A stretch of 64,000 bases of DNA from RFSX01 sp964495785. Lineage in GTDB: Bacteria > Bacteroidota > Bacteroidia > Chitinophagales > Saprospiraceae. This document shows positions 1-9,719 of this stretch, piece after piece. The stretch's first letter is position 1, and every line of letters begins with the position of its first letter. Where the stretch lies: contig CAZBXL010000002.1 in assembly GCA_964495785.1 (NCBI GenBank), positions 62,001 through 126,000 of the forward strand, read 5' to 3'. The notes beneath the pieces are model-generated. The model was not told where the DNA came from. It was given only the letters and a program-made list of their open reading frames with translations, and ran no database searches. The position numbers and the translations under genes were made by a program.

Positions 1-577
1 CTATACCAGCAAAGGCAGCATTTTTAGGAGTACTGTAATGAGACTCCTTAGACGTATATACTGTCATCTTTTGTTGCACACCTGAGTACGGAGTGGTGCT
101 ATCTGCAGCATCTCTTGCCATTAGCATACTCATAAAGTTCGTCATCGATCCCCCAGGTGCTATCGTACCGTTAGATGTAGCATCCCACCCGATCATATCG
201 CATATTGTTCTGATAATCACTTTCTCTACTCCTATCTGAGCTCCACCTGCCTTATAGGTGTACATACTATTATTAAGAACAACAGCGAGTAAGTCACCCA
301 GAACGGCTTTATCATTTCTACCTCCAAATAACTGATTAAAAAAAGCATTGGTTGCTGTACGTGGCGTACTGAGAACAAGTTCTTTTAGTGAAGCTTTGAG
401 ATCTTCGTCTGTGATAGATTCTCGTTGTAGCGATAAGTCTATCTTATCAAATAAGTCCACTGACGGTATATAGTCTGCTACTGGTTTAAGCTTTTCTGCA
501 GCCAATAATTCTGATACTATCTCTTCAAAGATTTTTAATACTTTATCCATTCTTATCATTCTGTGTGATGAAGCCAT
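1..577 (-). CDS. Group II PLP-dependent decarboxylase, N-terminal part (runs off the left edge)
   Basis: This open frame is read on the minus strand and leaves the window at base 1, so only about 192 N-terminal residues are visible. The stretch STPRTATNAFFNQLFGG followed by AVLGDLLAVVLNNSMYTYKAG and then GWD...GTIAPGGSMTNF is the typical N-terminal half of group II amino-acid decarboxylases (glutamate, diaminobutyrate, aspartate or cysteine-sulfinate type), which remove the alpha-carboxyl group using pyridoxal phosphate. The PLP lysine lies outside the window, so the substrate cannot be assigned. Three in-frame ATGs (577, 559, 550) are possible starts; the longest is given. It precedes the adhesin terminator on the same strand and is separated from the upstream T9SS operon by that terminator, so it is probably transcribed separately. 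Confidence 0.85.
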   Translation of the reverse strand, partial: MASSHRMIRMDKVLKIFEEIVSELLAAEKLKPVADYIPSVDLFDKIDLSLQRESITDEDLKASLKELVLSTPRTATNAFFNQLFGGRNDKAVLGDLLAVVLNNSMYTYKAGGAQIGVEKVIIRTICDMIGWDATSNGTIAPGGSMTNFMSMLMARDAADSTTPYSGVQQKMTVYTSKESHYSTPKNAAFAGI

Positions 578-665
578 GTGAGCTTCAACAATTAATAGTC
601 ATTAAGTAAAGCACATAACTACTACATGCTCGTCTTGATATTGCTCAACGGTATTTCTTAAGGAC

Positions 666-697
666 AAAAAAAAGAGGAACAGTTTCCTGCTCCTCTT
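666..697 (-). terminator. Rho-independent terminator of the adhesin operon
   Basis: On the minus strand, 22 bases after the stop of the adhesin gene, a hairpin with 7-bp arms (672-678 and 691-697), one A/C mismatch and an inner CAG/CTG pair is followed by eight T residues (666-673 on the plus strand are A). This is a textbook intrinsic terminator for the 8626-to-719 operon. Confidence 0.8.
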
Positions 698-718
698 ATC
701 TATTTTATTTATAAGTCT

Positions 719-3700
719 TTATTTAACTAATGTTACATTTCCGACTTTTGAATATTCTGAATCATTAATACAAGTCACCTTTAAGCAATAACTATATACA
801 TCTGGCGGCAATTGCTTACCCTTGAAGGTACCATCCCATCCAGTTTCTTGATCATTAGCTAAGAAAACCTCTTCTCCCCATCTATTCTGTATGAGTAATT
901 CCATATCGCGGATAAACTTACTTCTTACGAGCAGTACATCATTAACATTGTCACCATTAGGAGAAAATGCCGTTGGAATAAATACATCATTCTCATCACA
1001 TTGTGGAGGTACCACATTAAGCACGAATACTTGAGAAGAAGATTCACAACCGAGTGAAGTGATGCATCTAACTGTATATTGAGTCAATTCCTCCGGACTT
1101 ACTTCTATTGTCTGACCAGTCTCACCCGTACTCCATAAATATTCACAATCCGGATCTCCTTCTGCTGTCAAGGTCACTGTCTCGCCTAAGCATACAAAAG
1201 GCTCTCCCTCATCATCTATATTAGAAGGAGGTATTGTTATAGTTACCATTGGATTGCTCACCATGACATCTATAGAATACATACTATCTTGTCCCGTCTC
1301 TACGGATGTAATAACAACATTAAAAGTTTTATCAGAATCTGCAGTAGCTGTCAGTTTTGGTGTACCTTGACCACCTACGATACATCCATTGTCTTCCCAC
1401 AAATAAGTGAAGTCTTCAAGATTACAATCATCTCTCATCGTAACACATAACTGGAATGTATCGCCTACACATACGAGGTTCATATCCGGACCTGTTATCA
1501 CAACTGATTCTAAACATTCTTCTGTGTCATCGATATCTCTTATGAGCACAATCGTATCTTGATCAGTACAACCTAAGGCATCTTCTACCTTAACAATAAC
1601 AGTCATAGTATCCATAGGAGGATCGTATCCCTCGAGTGGATTACCCGTAAAGATGCTATCTCCAGCAAGTGTACACCAGGTAATTGTCGCATTATTAGCA
1701 TTGGTTTCTGCTGGGACTACTGGTGTCTCATCTTCTCCATATGTTATGGTATCAGCAGAGACAGATATATCTAATTCTCCAACAAAAATCTCAACAGAGA
1801 CATCATCCATAGGACATACTGCTGAAGAATCACTAAGCGTCACTATATAATTACCTTCCATACCATATGTGTATGTAGGATTTAATTCATTACTCAATGG
1901 ACTACCATCACCAAAATCCCAGTATCCATTACCGTCTAACATATTAGGTGCTTCATCAAACATTACTGTCAGAGAACCACATGAATCCGTAGTAGTCATG
2001 AATGGATCTAATGGCTCATTAGTAGATATCTCAAATCTTATAGTATCTACAGAGGTACAACCTAAATCATTACTTGTACACAAGACAAAGAAAAAGTCAT
2101 CCATCGCATCTACTGGTACTCCTATAAGAGGATTATTTGTATCGGCACCTTCGATTAGTTGTCCATCACCACCTTTCCATTCATAAGTAATGACCTGATC
2201 TATATTATTATTTGTTACTTCAAAGTTAGCCGTGTCTCCTGGACAAATTATAAAAGGCATATCAAACGATAAATTGATAGCATCAGAATCCACCATAAAT
2301 ATGGTCTCCCCATACACACAATCACCTACATTTTCTGTTGTTCTCACATAGACAACTCCAGTGTATCCATCACCGCCTAAAGTATTTATTGTTGTACCCA
2401 TTCCGATTATATTATTGAAATCAGGATCGGTCGACCACTCATAATTTACATTTGGATCAGGATTGGTTACACATAGGCTTAGAGAATCAGTACAGTTAGC
2501 TGCTAATTTATTTTCTATTTCTATCGTTATCTGATCTACTACATCATTTGTATTTATAGTATCATTAGTATCTATGCCGTCACCTTCCGTTGATACGACA
2601 GTACCATCTGTAAGTGTTACTGTTAATGAGAAATCTACATCTACACCTAAAGGCAAAATAACTGTCACTGGACTTCCAGTGTATGTAATGCCATTGATTA
2701 CCCATACTATAGATTCAACTGCTAAACAAGATGAAAACATAGTGTTATCAGTAAAGACAAATATACCAGTTGAATCATTACACTCTATAGGCTCTACCGT
2801 AAAATCAATCATAGGCACGACATCTACATCATCTGGAATAGTATATGAATTTGTAAATGTGGCTATACAACCATTGCTATATGTAACTGTATAACTAACA
2901 GAAGTAGAAGCATCTGTTACTTGAAAAGACACGGACGGCCCTGAAGTGGTCATTCCATTTACAGTCCACACTTGGCTCGTAATTGAAGCACCTGAAGGTG
3001 GCGCAGTAGCATCTGTTAAAGTATATACAGTGTTGTTAACTCCTCCCGTACAATCTAAATCTTCGATAATTGTTAATTCTGGCTGTGCACTCGGAGTAAA
3101 TGTCTGAGCACCAGAAGAAAATACGCAGCCATTATCGTAAGTTACTGTCACTTGTAGGTTGACAAGTTGTCCTTCCATAACAGGAAGTGTAACTGTAGGT
3201 GTCGTATAATTGATACCATCTATTATCCAATCATATGAGACAGGATTTGCCATAGTATTGCCTCCTGACAATTGAGCATTGAAAGTGACATCAGTTGTAC
3301 TGCCTACCCCGACGCAACCATTTCCCAAACTGTTACCTATTACCAAATCAGGCAGGAATTCACCTCTATCTACAGCACGTGTAAAGTCTATATCACATCC
3401 ATTATCAGACTCTATCATAAGATTAACTGATAGATTGTCACCTGATACTTCTATCTGAACTGGACTACCTGTTAAATTAGTCACAGTACCATTATCGTTT
3501 ACTTCCCAGTTGATTGTATTATTTCCAGTAAGACCAGTAGATGTATTCGTTAATTCAATTAAAAACCCATTAGCATTACAGCTTATCAGTTTTGTTGTAA
3601 ATGATCCATTAGGAAATATATCACTTAAGTTGATAGTACGTGTCACATCACTCACACATCCTGAACTCGATACCACTTCTAATGTAACATCTATCGACTG

Positions 3701-5047
3701 TGCATTACCTACATCTATAAGAACTGGATTCCCGGTGAAGACTTGTGTTCCTGAGGTAGAGCTCACTGTCCAAGTCCATGCCTGAGCACATGATATACCC
3801 GTGGGATCTGTAGAGATATCTGATAATCTTATTAGATTGCCGTTGTCACATGATTCGAAAGTCGCTGTAAAGTCAGCATCTAATGGTGTAGATGAAGTAC
3901 TAATCACCTTTTCTGCAGAAGTCGTACAGCCATCACTATCTCTACTTGCCTCCAATCTTACAGTATATTTACCATTAGCAGGATATGTAAATGTAGGACT
4001 CACCTCAGTAGAAGTTAATGTCGTTCCGGGAAAATCAAAGAACCACATGAAGCTGTCAGCTCCAGTTGTAAGATTATTAAAAGTGACAGTATTATCTCCG
4101 TCACAGTCATTATCCAATACTTCAAAATCCGTAACGATCGGATCCGTACACACTCTTACCGTATACTCAAAATCCCTCATATAAGTACTCAATAACTCAC
4201 CATCACGAAACTCATCTACGCAGATACCTACGACAAATGTTCCAATTGTATTAGGTACACCTGTAAGCCTTCCTGTCTGAGGATCTATAGTCAATGGATC
4301 TCCTCCCAATAAATTATTTAAGTTAAACGGAGATTGCCAGACTACTGGAGAGTATGGTGGATTAGATGGTACAGATGGTAGAGGATTATCTATTGTAGCT
4401 CCTTGGTTAGGAGTACATAATCTATACACTAATTCATCACCGTCAGGATCTATAGCTGAATGATCGAAATCTATGCCCATATTCGTACATACATAGACGT
4501 CAGGCCACTGAACAAATTCTGGTTGACTATTACAAGACTCTAATGCATCAGTTGTTATACAAGTAGAAAAAGTTGCTCCAGTCTCTAATGGGTCTTCTAT
4601 ATTGTTAATGATGACATTTCTACAACACCTTTGATATGCAAGACAATAACCTAACTTATTAAACGGAAGCGATACAGTCGCTGTGTAAGTAGATTCGTGT
4701 ACACAAACCGGATTACCTATGGCACTACAATCAAATAAGATATCATTAGTAATAGTATCTTCACTTACAAACGGAATCTCTATTCTTCCAAGATTACCTA
4801 AGTGTGGCTGTAAAGAACCAAAAATATCATATATACCTATTATCGCCGGATCGTCAAATTGAGCATCATCTGCACCATTAGCGCAGTCTCTTCTGACGAC
4901 TAATGTAATCTCATAGAGATCATTCCCTAAGCATGTATACCTCAAGTCACCTCCCACAATATGAGTTGCCGACATCTCACTACAGAAACACACCATGGCT
5001 ACCATGCAGAAGAACAATCCTTGTTTTATTCTTGTTTTTATTGACAT
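719..5047 (-). CDS. Large T9SS-secreted PKD-repeat adhesin with type B C-terminal sorting domain
   Basis: The 1442-residue product has a Sec signal peptide (about 1-27), an N-terminal domain (about 28-300), a long run of PKD/Ig-like repeats (about 305-1350) with many YxWxxxD and GxPxxxxV strands, and a C-terminal domain (about 1354-1442) carrying IPTAFSPNGDNVNDV, QNRWGEEVF and WDGTFKGKQLPPDVYSY. The last is the gliding-motility-associated type B CTD that routes proteins through the T9SS to the cell surface. It is the last gene of an operon with PorP/SprF and a PorE-like protein (24-bp gap to the latter), the usual arrangement for a SprB-type surface protein and its dedicated outer-membrane partner. 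The role is inferred to be adhesion or gliding. The N-terminal domain resembles that of the protein at 15066-17777. No enzymatic domain was recognised. Confidence 0.9.
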   Translation of the reverse strand: MSIKTRIKQGLFFCMVAMVCFCSEMSATHIVGGDLRYTCLGNDLYEITLVVRRDCANGADDAQFDDPAIIGIYDIFGSLQPHLGNLGRIEIPFVSEDTITNDILFDCSAIGNPVCVHESTYTATVSLPFNKLGYCLAYQRCCRNVIINNIEDPLETGATFSTCITTDALESCNSQPEFVQWPDVYVCTNMGIDFDHSAIDPDGDELVYRLCTPNQGATIDNPLPSVPSNPPYSPVVWQSPFNLNNLLGGDPLTIDPQTGRLTGVPNTIGTFVVGICVDEFRDGELLSTYMRDFEYTVRVCTDPIVTDFEVLDNDCDGDNTVTFNNLTTGADSFMWFFDFPGTTLTSTEVSPTFTYPANGKYTVRLEASRDSDGCTTSAEKVISTSSTPLDADFTATFESCDNGNLIRLSDISTDPTGISCAQAWTWTVSSTSGTQVFTGNPVLIDVGNAQSIDVTLEVVSSSGCVSDVTRTINLSDIFPNGSFTTKLISCNANGFLIELTNTSTGLTGNNTINWEVNDNGTVTNLTGSPVQIEVSGDNLSVNLMIESDNGCDIDFTRAVDRGEFLPDLVIGNSLGNGCVGVGSTTDVTFNAQLSGGNTMANPVSYDWIIDGINYTTPTVTLPVMEGQLVNLQVTVTYDNGCVFSSGAQTFTPSAQPELTIIEDLDCTGGVNNTVYTLTDATAPPSGASITSQVWTVNGMTTSGPSVSFQVTDASTSVSYTVTYSNGCIATFTNSYTIPDDVDVVPMIDFTVEPIECNDSTGIFVFTDNTMFSSCLAVESIVWVINGITYTGSPVTVILPLGVDVDFSLTVTLTDGTVVSTEGDGIDTNDTINTNDVVDQITIEIENKLAANCTDSLSLCVTNPDPNVNYEWSTDPDFNNIIGMGTTINTLGGDGYTGVVYVRTTENVGDCVYGETIFMVDSDAINLSFDMPFIICPGDTANFEVTNNNIDQVITYEWKGGDGQLIEGADTNNPLIGVPVDAMDDFFFVLCTSNDLGCTSVDTIRFEISTNEPLDPFMTTTDSCGSLTVMFDEAPNMLDGNGYWDFGDGSPLSNELNPTYTYGMEGNYIVTLSDSSAVCPMDDVSVEIFVGELDISVSADTITYGEDETPVVPAETNANNATITWCTLAGDSIFTGNPLEGYDPPMDTMTVIVKVEDALGCTDQDTIVLIRDIDDTEECLESVVITGPDMNLVCVGDTFQLCVTMRDDCNLEDFTYLWEDNGCIVGGQGTPKLTATADSDKTFNVVITSVETGQDSMYSIDVMVSNPMVTITIPPSNIDDEGEPFVCLGETVTLTAEGDPDCEYLWSTGETGQTIEVSPEELTQYTVRCITSLGCESSSQVFVLNVVPPQCDENDVFIPTAFSPNGDNVNDVLLVRSKFIRDMELLIQNRWGEEVFLANDQETGWDGTFKGKQLPPDVYSYCLKVTCINDSEYSKVGNVTLVK

Positions 5048-5070
5048 GTTAATCTTGTTCTTAATTCAAA

Positions 5071-7548
5071 TTAATTTAAAACTCTAACTCTTACAATCTC
5101 TGCTTTTCTTTGTCGAGAAGCTTCTGGACTGTATACCGAGAGACGTCTATTGCTATATGAATCAGATATCCCAGAAGGTGCTATCTCTTCACCAAAGGAT
5201 ATTTCACTAACGACTAATTTGCCAGACTCAATATATGGAGCTAACACTCCTCCAGCGTACGCTTTGATTTCATTTTTAATACTCCATATCCTTCTCTGCC
5301 CTAACGCCAGATTGTATCTGTTAGCTGCTCTTGGACTTGCAAAGCCTTTTAGACTAAGCTCTATAATATCCCCAGATTCTAACCTTTGCTTCAACTTAGA
5401 TATAAACTTTTGTAAAGTTGCATAACCACTCTTCACATCACCCTCAAAAAAGTTCTCTAAGTCAGCATATGCTCCATTTCTAAGATCTCCTGATAATGTT
5501 TTTGCGTAATTGGTTTTGAACTCTTCTTTCTTTGCTATATAATCAAAGTAAGTCTCCGAGTAAGTCTTTGCTGTAAATAATTTTTTACTTCGGGGATCAG
5601 GAATATCATTATCATAATAGACAATAACTGGTAAGTATTCATTAAGATCCACATCTGCTCTACGTAGATAAACTCTCTCAGTTACCAATCCCTCAATGAC
5701 ATTATTACTGTTGACCACGAGTTGTTCGGTTATAAAACCTGGCCGTTCTACGGTGAGTAAATAGTCACGTCCAGCAACGATATCAAAGTTAAAATCATTA
5801 GCATCAGCATTTGTGATGACTATAGGTTCCATACCCTCTGACTCTAATGTTACAGTGGCACCTTTAAGTTCATCAAGGTTGGTTTCATCAAAGGTCAAGA
5901 CTTGTAGTTTCACATCCATCGGAGTGAGGTATATCTTCTTGATGATCTCCTTCTTCGTACAATCCTTAATATTTAGATTAGTTGTATCAGGCTCATAACC
6001 ATCTTTGGTCGTGATTATAATATATTCCTTATTGCATTTTATTCTAAACTTATGATCGTGAGTTAGATCATTTAGGTTTTCGAAAAGCAACTCTCCTGTA
6101 ATAGCATCTAAAATCTGAACTCTTGCTCCTAACAAAGAATCAAGTGTTTCTCCGTTAAATGTAAGTGCATTAAGATCCAGGAATATTTCCTCTATCTTAA
6201 CTTTATAGATATCATAACAGCATGCTTCAAAACCTTCCTCTAAGTATAATGAACCAGTCCTATTGGAAGAAATATGACCATCAGTATCATTATTATCGAG
6301 ACTGAAATAAATATCATTAAAACTGCTATTAATAGGTGCTAACATATTGTCAGCTTGCGCATATATGTTGCCGTCCTTGTAAGTCTTAAATACGTCGAAT
6401 CCTCCCATCCCAAGATATCCATCAGAACTAAAATATAAAGTCCCACTATTTTTATGGTAGAACGGCGTTATCTCATCATCTGTCGTATTAATCGATGCTA
6501 TATTGATTGGTTCACCATAATTATCTCCATCTAAGACATTGTACCATATATCATTTTTCCCTTTGCCACCTTCTCTATCAGAAGAGTAGTACAGAATTTC
6601 TTTTTCCAAAACTGCATCATACCCAATCGTAGGCTGAGTAGACGTATAATCATCGCCGTTAACGGTAGATGGAAGTTTTGTTCCTTTTCTGAATTGTCCA
6701 TCGGAATCGACATCACTAACGTATATGTCACATCTGATGTCTGTTGCATTCAGATAATGGCATAAAGTATAATATACTCTCGCTCCGTCAATACTAAATG
6801 CAGTATGAGCAACATGATCTCCAGAATTAACTTGAAGACCATCAAGGGATATATCTTTCTTATTTTTTTTCTTATCTGATTTTTCAGGAATGATGCTCTC
6901 TACCATCTTACCGCTGACTGTATCATTTTCAGATGAGAGAACTTTACTGTATAATCTTTTTGGATAATAATCGTTATCCTCTTTTTCGAATTGTAATGAA
7001 GAATAATAAAAATTGTCGTTGTAGCTCACACCTCCAAATTCTGAATAAGGAGTATTGATGCTACCTTCTATTCTATTAACATCTGTACCAAATGCAGGAT
7101 TGCTGGCCTTGTCTACGGCCCAATCTATTGCTTCTATTTCCTTCTCCGCCTTAGCCGTGTAATAAGCATCATCTCCTCTACTTTCTGATAAGTATAACTC
7201 ATAGTTACGTCTTGCAACATCATATTTTCCAAGATTCTGTTGAGCTTCTGCCAACTTAAGTACGGCGACTGGAAATGTACCTTCGTTATCATTATCTACG
7301 ACATACTGCAATTCCGTCTCCGCAGTAGTGTACGCATTAAACATGAGAGAGGATTCTCCAAATCTATTCCTTATATCCAAAGCAGTAGAATCAAACTCCA
7401 CAGCTTGTGAATAATAGTGCATAGCCTCAAAGTAATTCTTATCCTCGATGGCTTCTTCTGCAGCATTCATAAAAGCCTTTAGAGTTTGAGATTCACCTCT
7501 CAAAGCAATGAATGCCAATAAAATTATTATGTATAAATTCCTATTCAT
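5071..7548 (-). CDS. PorE-like protein: TPR, PD40 propeller, CRD and OmpA-like domains
   Basis: The 825-residue product starts with a signal peptide (about 1-20), then TPR-like helices (about 22-140, including AMHYYSQAVEFDS), a PD40-type beta-propeller (about 165-440, with repeated YYSSDREGGKGKNDIWY and LYFSSDGYLGMGGFDVFK blades), two regulatory beta-sandwich modules (about 450-625) and a C-terminal OmpA-like domain (about 690-810, with SLKGFASPRAANRYNLALGQ and SNRRLSV). This order matches PorE/SprE-associated OmpA proteins of the T9SS, which bind peptidoglycan and tether the secretion machinery. It lies between PorP/SprF (22-bp gap) and the adhesin (23-bp gap), so it probably anchors or stabilises that partner pair. 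Whether it is the core PorE or a paralogue dedicated to this adhesin cannot be decided from the sequence; several paralogues per genome are common. Confidence 0.85.
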   Translation of the reverse strand: MNRNLYIIILLAFIALRGESQTLKAFMNAAEEAIEDKNYFEAMHYYSQAVEFDSTALDIRNRFGESSLMFNAYTTAETELQYVVDNDNEGTFPVAVLKLAEAQQNLGKYDVARRNYELYLSESRGDDAYYTAKAEKEIEAIDWAVDKASNPAFGTDVNRIEGSINTPYSEFGGVSYNDNFYYSSLQFEKEDNDYYPKRLYSKVLSSENDTVSGKMVESIIPEKSDKKKNKKDISLDGLQVNSGDHVAHTAFSIDGARVYYTLCHYLNATDIRCDIYVSDVDSDGQFRKGTKLPSTVNGDDYTSTQPTIGYDAVLEKEILYYSSDREGGKGKNDIWYNVLDGDNYGEPINIASINTTDDEITPFYHKNSGTLYFSSDGYLGMGGFDVFKTYKDGNIYAQADNMLAPINSSFNDIYFSLDNNDTDGHISSNRTGSLYLEEGFEACCYDIYKVKIEEIFLDLNALTFNGETLDSLLGARVQILDAITGELLFENLNDLTHDHKFRIKCNKEYIIITTKDGYEPDTTNLNIKDCTKKEIIKKIYLTPMDVKLQVLTFDETNLDELKGATVTLESEGMEPIVITNADANDFNFDIVAGRDYLLTVERPGFITEQLVVNSNNVIEGLVTERVYLRRADVDLNEYLPVIVYYDNDIPDPRSKKLFTAKTYSETYFDYIAKKEEFKTNYAKTLSGDLRNGAYADLENFFEGDVKSGYATLQKFISKLKQRLESGDIIELSLKGFASPRAANRYNLALGQRRIWSIKNEIKAYAGGVLAPYIESGKLVVSEISFGEEIAPSGISDSYSNRRLSVYSPEASRQRKAEIVRVRVLN

Positions 7549-7570
7549 TATATATCTGGGATAAGTGTTC

Positions 7571-8626
7571 TTAGAAAATCGGACAAACTTTAAATTTACC
7601 TGGTGGTTTTACATGCTTGATTATATATTGTAAATGAATCTCTGGTCCTCTTCCAGATGCCCCAGAATGATTTTGTGCAAATCTTGAAAAATCAAGATCA
7701 TAACTTGCCGCAATGAATAACTCATTTAATTGGAGCCCAAGTTTGAAGTATAAGACTTGTGCATTGAACTTATAACCACCTCCGACTCTCACTTGTCTTT
7801 GATTACCTCTTTGTTCATTGAGATAAAAATTAAGGTAACCACCAGCAAGAATCTCGCGGTAAGTCGTTTGTCTCTGATATAATGCATCTAACTGCAGGTC
7901 TAATTTATCTGATAACTGTCTGGAATAAATACCATAGAGAGCTAATCTGATAGGCAGATCTTGAGTTACAGAATTATAAAATTTAGCTTGAGGTTGTGTT
8001 AAGTGATATCCTCCGACCCCTAAGTCTAATTTGGTTCTTGTAGTTTTTTGCCATCTGTAGTTTAATCCCAATCCTGTTTCTATAAAGCTGAAATCTTGAA
8101 AATCAAAGCTCTCACCCGAAGCAGCTCCAGGATTAAAAGTATTAGTGGTCAGATTATATTGATTATCCCACGTAAGTGAAGTTGGATCAAATGCTCTATT
8201 AGCATATCCTACAAGAGCACCTATTGTTATCGCATTTCTTGTGTTAAGTACTCTGGTGTATGAGCCTGATAAGTTGAGGTTCAAAAGTCTCAAATCTGAA
8301 TCACCTTGTCTGTCATAATTAAAAAAGGCACCTACACCAAAAAAGCCCTTTTTACTTTTCTTAGGATATATCTTTCTATCGTATCCCAAACTGAATGTAA
8401 GATATGGGACAGGTATAGACCTTCCTTGATCTCTAAAAGATAATGAGAATCTCTCATCTCCATTGAATATTCCTGTCAAGGATGGGCTGACACTTAGAGG
8501 CGCATTATAAAACTGAGAGTAATGCAAGTCTTGTGCTGCCAGATCCGTAGATGGAACGAAAGAAAATGCTATAACGACAAGCGCAAAGCAATTTCTTAGC
8601 ATTTTAAATCTAAAGGTTCTACACAT
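7571..8626 (-). CDS. PorP/SprF family type IX secretion system membrane protein
   Basis: The 351-residue product has an N-terminal signal peptide ending near LAAQDLHYSQFYNAPLSVSP, the hallmark N-terminus of mature PorP/SprF proteins (QDxHFSQFxxxPLxxNP), followed by a predicted outer-membrane beta-barrel with alternating strands. SprF-type proteins are needed for secretion or surface attachment of SprB-like type B CTD proteins. It is the first gene of the minus-strand operon with the PorE-like protein and the 1442-aa adhesin. The signal peptide fits better if translation starts at the second ATG (8602, MLRNCFALVV); the longer start at 8626 is given because both are open. A paralogue is at 42827-43861. 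Confidence 0.9.
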   Translation of the reverse strand: MCRTFRFKMLRNCFALVVIAFSFVPSTDLAAQDLHYSQFYNAPLSVSPSLTGIFNGDERFSLSFRDQGRSIPVPYLTFSLGYDRKIYPKKSKKGFFGVGAFFNYDRQGDSDLRLLNLNLSGSYTRVLNTRNAITIGALVGYANRAFDPTSLTWDNQYNLTTNTFNPGAASGESFDFQDFSFIETGLGLNYRWQKTTRTKLDLGVGGYHLTQPQAKFYNSVTQDLPIRLALYGIYSRQLSDKLDLQLDALYQRQTTYREILAGGYLNFYLNEQRGNQRQVRVGGGYKFNAQVLYFKLGLQLNELFIAASYDLDFSRFAQNHSGASGRGPEIHLQYIIKHVKPPGKFKVCPIF

Positions 8627-8950
8627 TATAAATATATCTAATACATAAATTACTGAATCACAATAATATATTGAAAATCAGCTTATTACACTTTACAAAG
8701 TACAAAAATCGTACTAAAACTAACTATAGGGGGATTCGATCGAAGAGACTCCCTTAAGACGCTTAAAGTTCGCAAATAGCTTGATGATGCCATCCGACAA
8801 TAGATGGTATTTATAATATGATTGTATAATTCCATATGTATTATCTTCTATATCATATCATTACAATTCATTAATTACCATAATATTAAAAGTTAAATAA
8901 CTCAAGCGTATTTCTATTAGTTTAGACTTCTCTTATGTTTAATTTGTAAT
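8627..8950. other. Divergent intergenic region between porP-type gene and sirtuin gene
   Basis: This 324-bp AT-rich region must carry promoters for both directions. It holds a perfect 10-bp palindrome TTCGATCGAA (8735-8744) inside a G-rich/C-rich imperfect inverted repeat (8729-8752), and a separate 8-bp hairpin (8787-8794 with 8803-8810, one G-U pair, 8-nt loop). Neither is followed by a T run. No open frame or RNA gene was recognised. Confidence 0.4.
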
Positions 8951-9640
8951 ATGAAAAGAAAAATAGTTGTGCTTTCTGGAGCTGGTGTGAGCGCAGAAAG
9001 TGGTATTAAAACCTTTAGAGATGCAGATGGTCTGTGGGAAGGTCATGACGTGATGGAAGTCGCATCACCTGATGGATGGAACAAGAATAGAGCACTCGTA
9101 ACCGAATTTTATAATCAAAGAAGAAAGCAGCTAAATGATGTATCTCCAAATAAAGCCCATGAGTTAATCGCGTCATTACAAAATGAGAATGAAGTTTATA
9201 TAGTCACTCAAAATGTGGATGACTTGCATGAACGTGCTGGTAGTAAAGAGGTACTACATCTACACGGAGAACTTAGAAAGGTCAGATCTACGGGAGATTC
9301 TACATTGATATATCGTTGGGAAAAAGATGTAACAGATAATGATACATGTGATAAAGGATATCCACTCAGGCCACACATTGTATGGTTTGGAGAAGAAGTG
9401 CCTGCGTTATCAGAGGCTGTAGACATTATCCACGATGCTCATATAGTCATCATCATAGGTACTTCACTACAAGTTTATCCCGCTGCAGGACTCATAGGCT
9501 ATGCTCCTCAAGATGCTCAAGTTTATTATATTGATCCTAAACCTTTTATTTCTTATGAATTAGAGAGGCGTCCTCATACGATAATCAAAGAAAAGGCAAC
9601 TGTAGGTATGGAAATATTGATTTCTTACATAAAGAATTGA
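8951..9640 (+). CDS. cobB: Sir2-family NAD-dependent protein deacylase (class III, CobB-like)
   Basis: The 229-residue product has the NAD-binding GAGVSAESGI (10-19) and TQNVDDLHERAG (86-97) motifs, catalytic His in LHLHGE (H105) and the PHIVWFGE motif. A Tyr-xx-Arg pair (YNQR, about 54-57) matches the signature of desuccinylases/demalonylases such as SIRT5 and CobB, so acyl-lysine removal with NAD consumption is likely. The four zinc-binding cysteines usual for sirtuins are not there: the region RKVRSTGDSTLIYRW...DNDTCDKG keeps one Cys only. This zinc-less form is, as far as I recall, common among Bacteroidota sirtuins. It stands alone, with 79 bp to the next gene. Confidence 0.9.
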   Translation: MKRKIVVLSGAGVSAESGIKTFRDADGLWEGHDVMEVASPDGWNKNRALVTEFYNQRRKQLNDVSPNKAHELIASLQNENEVYIVTQNVDDLHERAGSKEVLHLHGELRKVRSTGDSTLIYRWEKDVTDNDTCDKGYPLRPHIVWFGEEVPALSEAVDIIHDAHIVIIIGTSLQVYPAAGLIGYAPQDAQVYYIDPKPFISYELERRPHTIIKEKATVGMEILISYIKN

Positions 9641-9719
9641 GATTCTATATTTTATTTATTATAAATTTGTTTTATATACTCATACAATCACAACTTATTC
9701 ATTTAGATAATTAAGACAA

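Noticed and set aside
3801..4184. 127-codon plus-strand frame inside the adhesin gene
   Set aside because: It is antisense to a well-supported gene with clear PKD repeats; its translation has no domain, signal peptide or partner.
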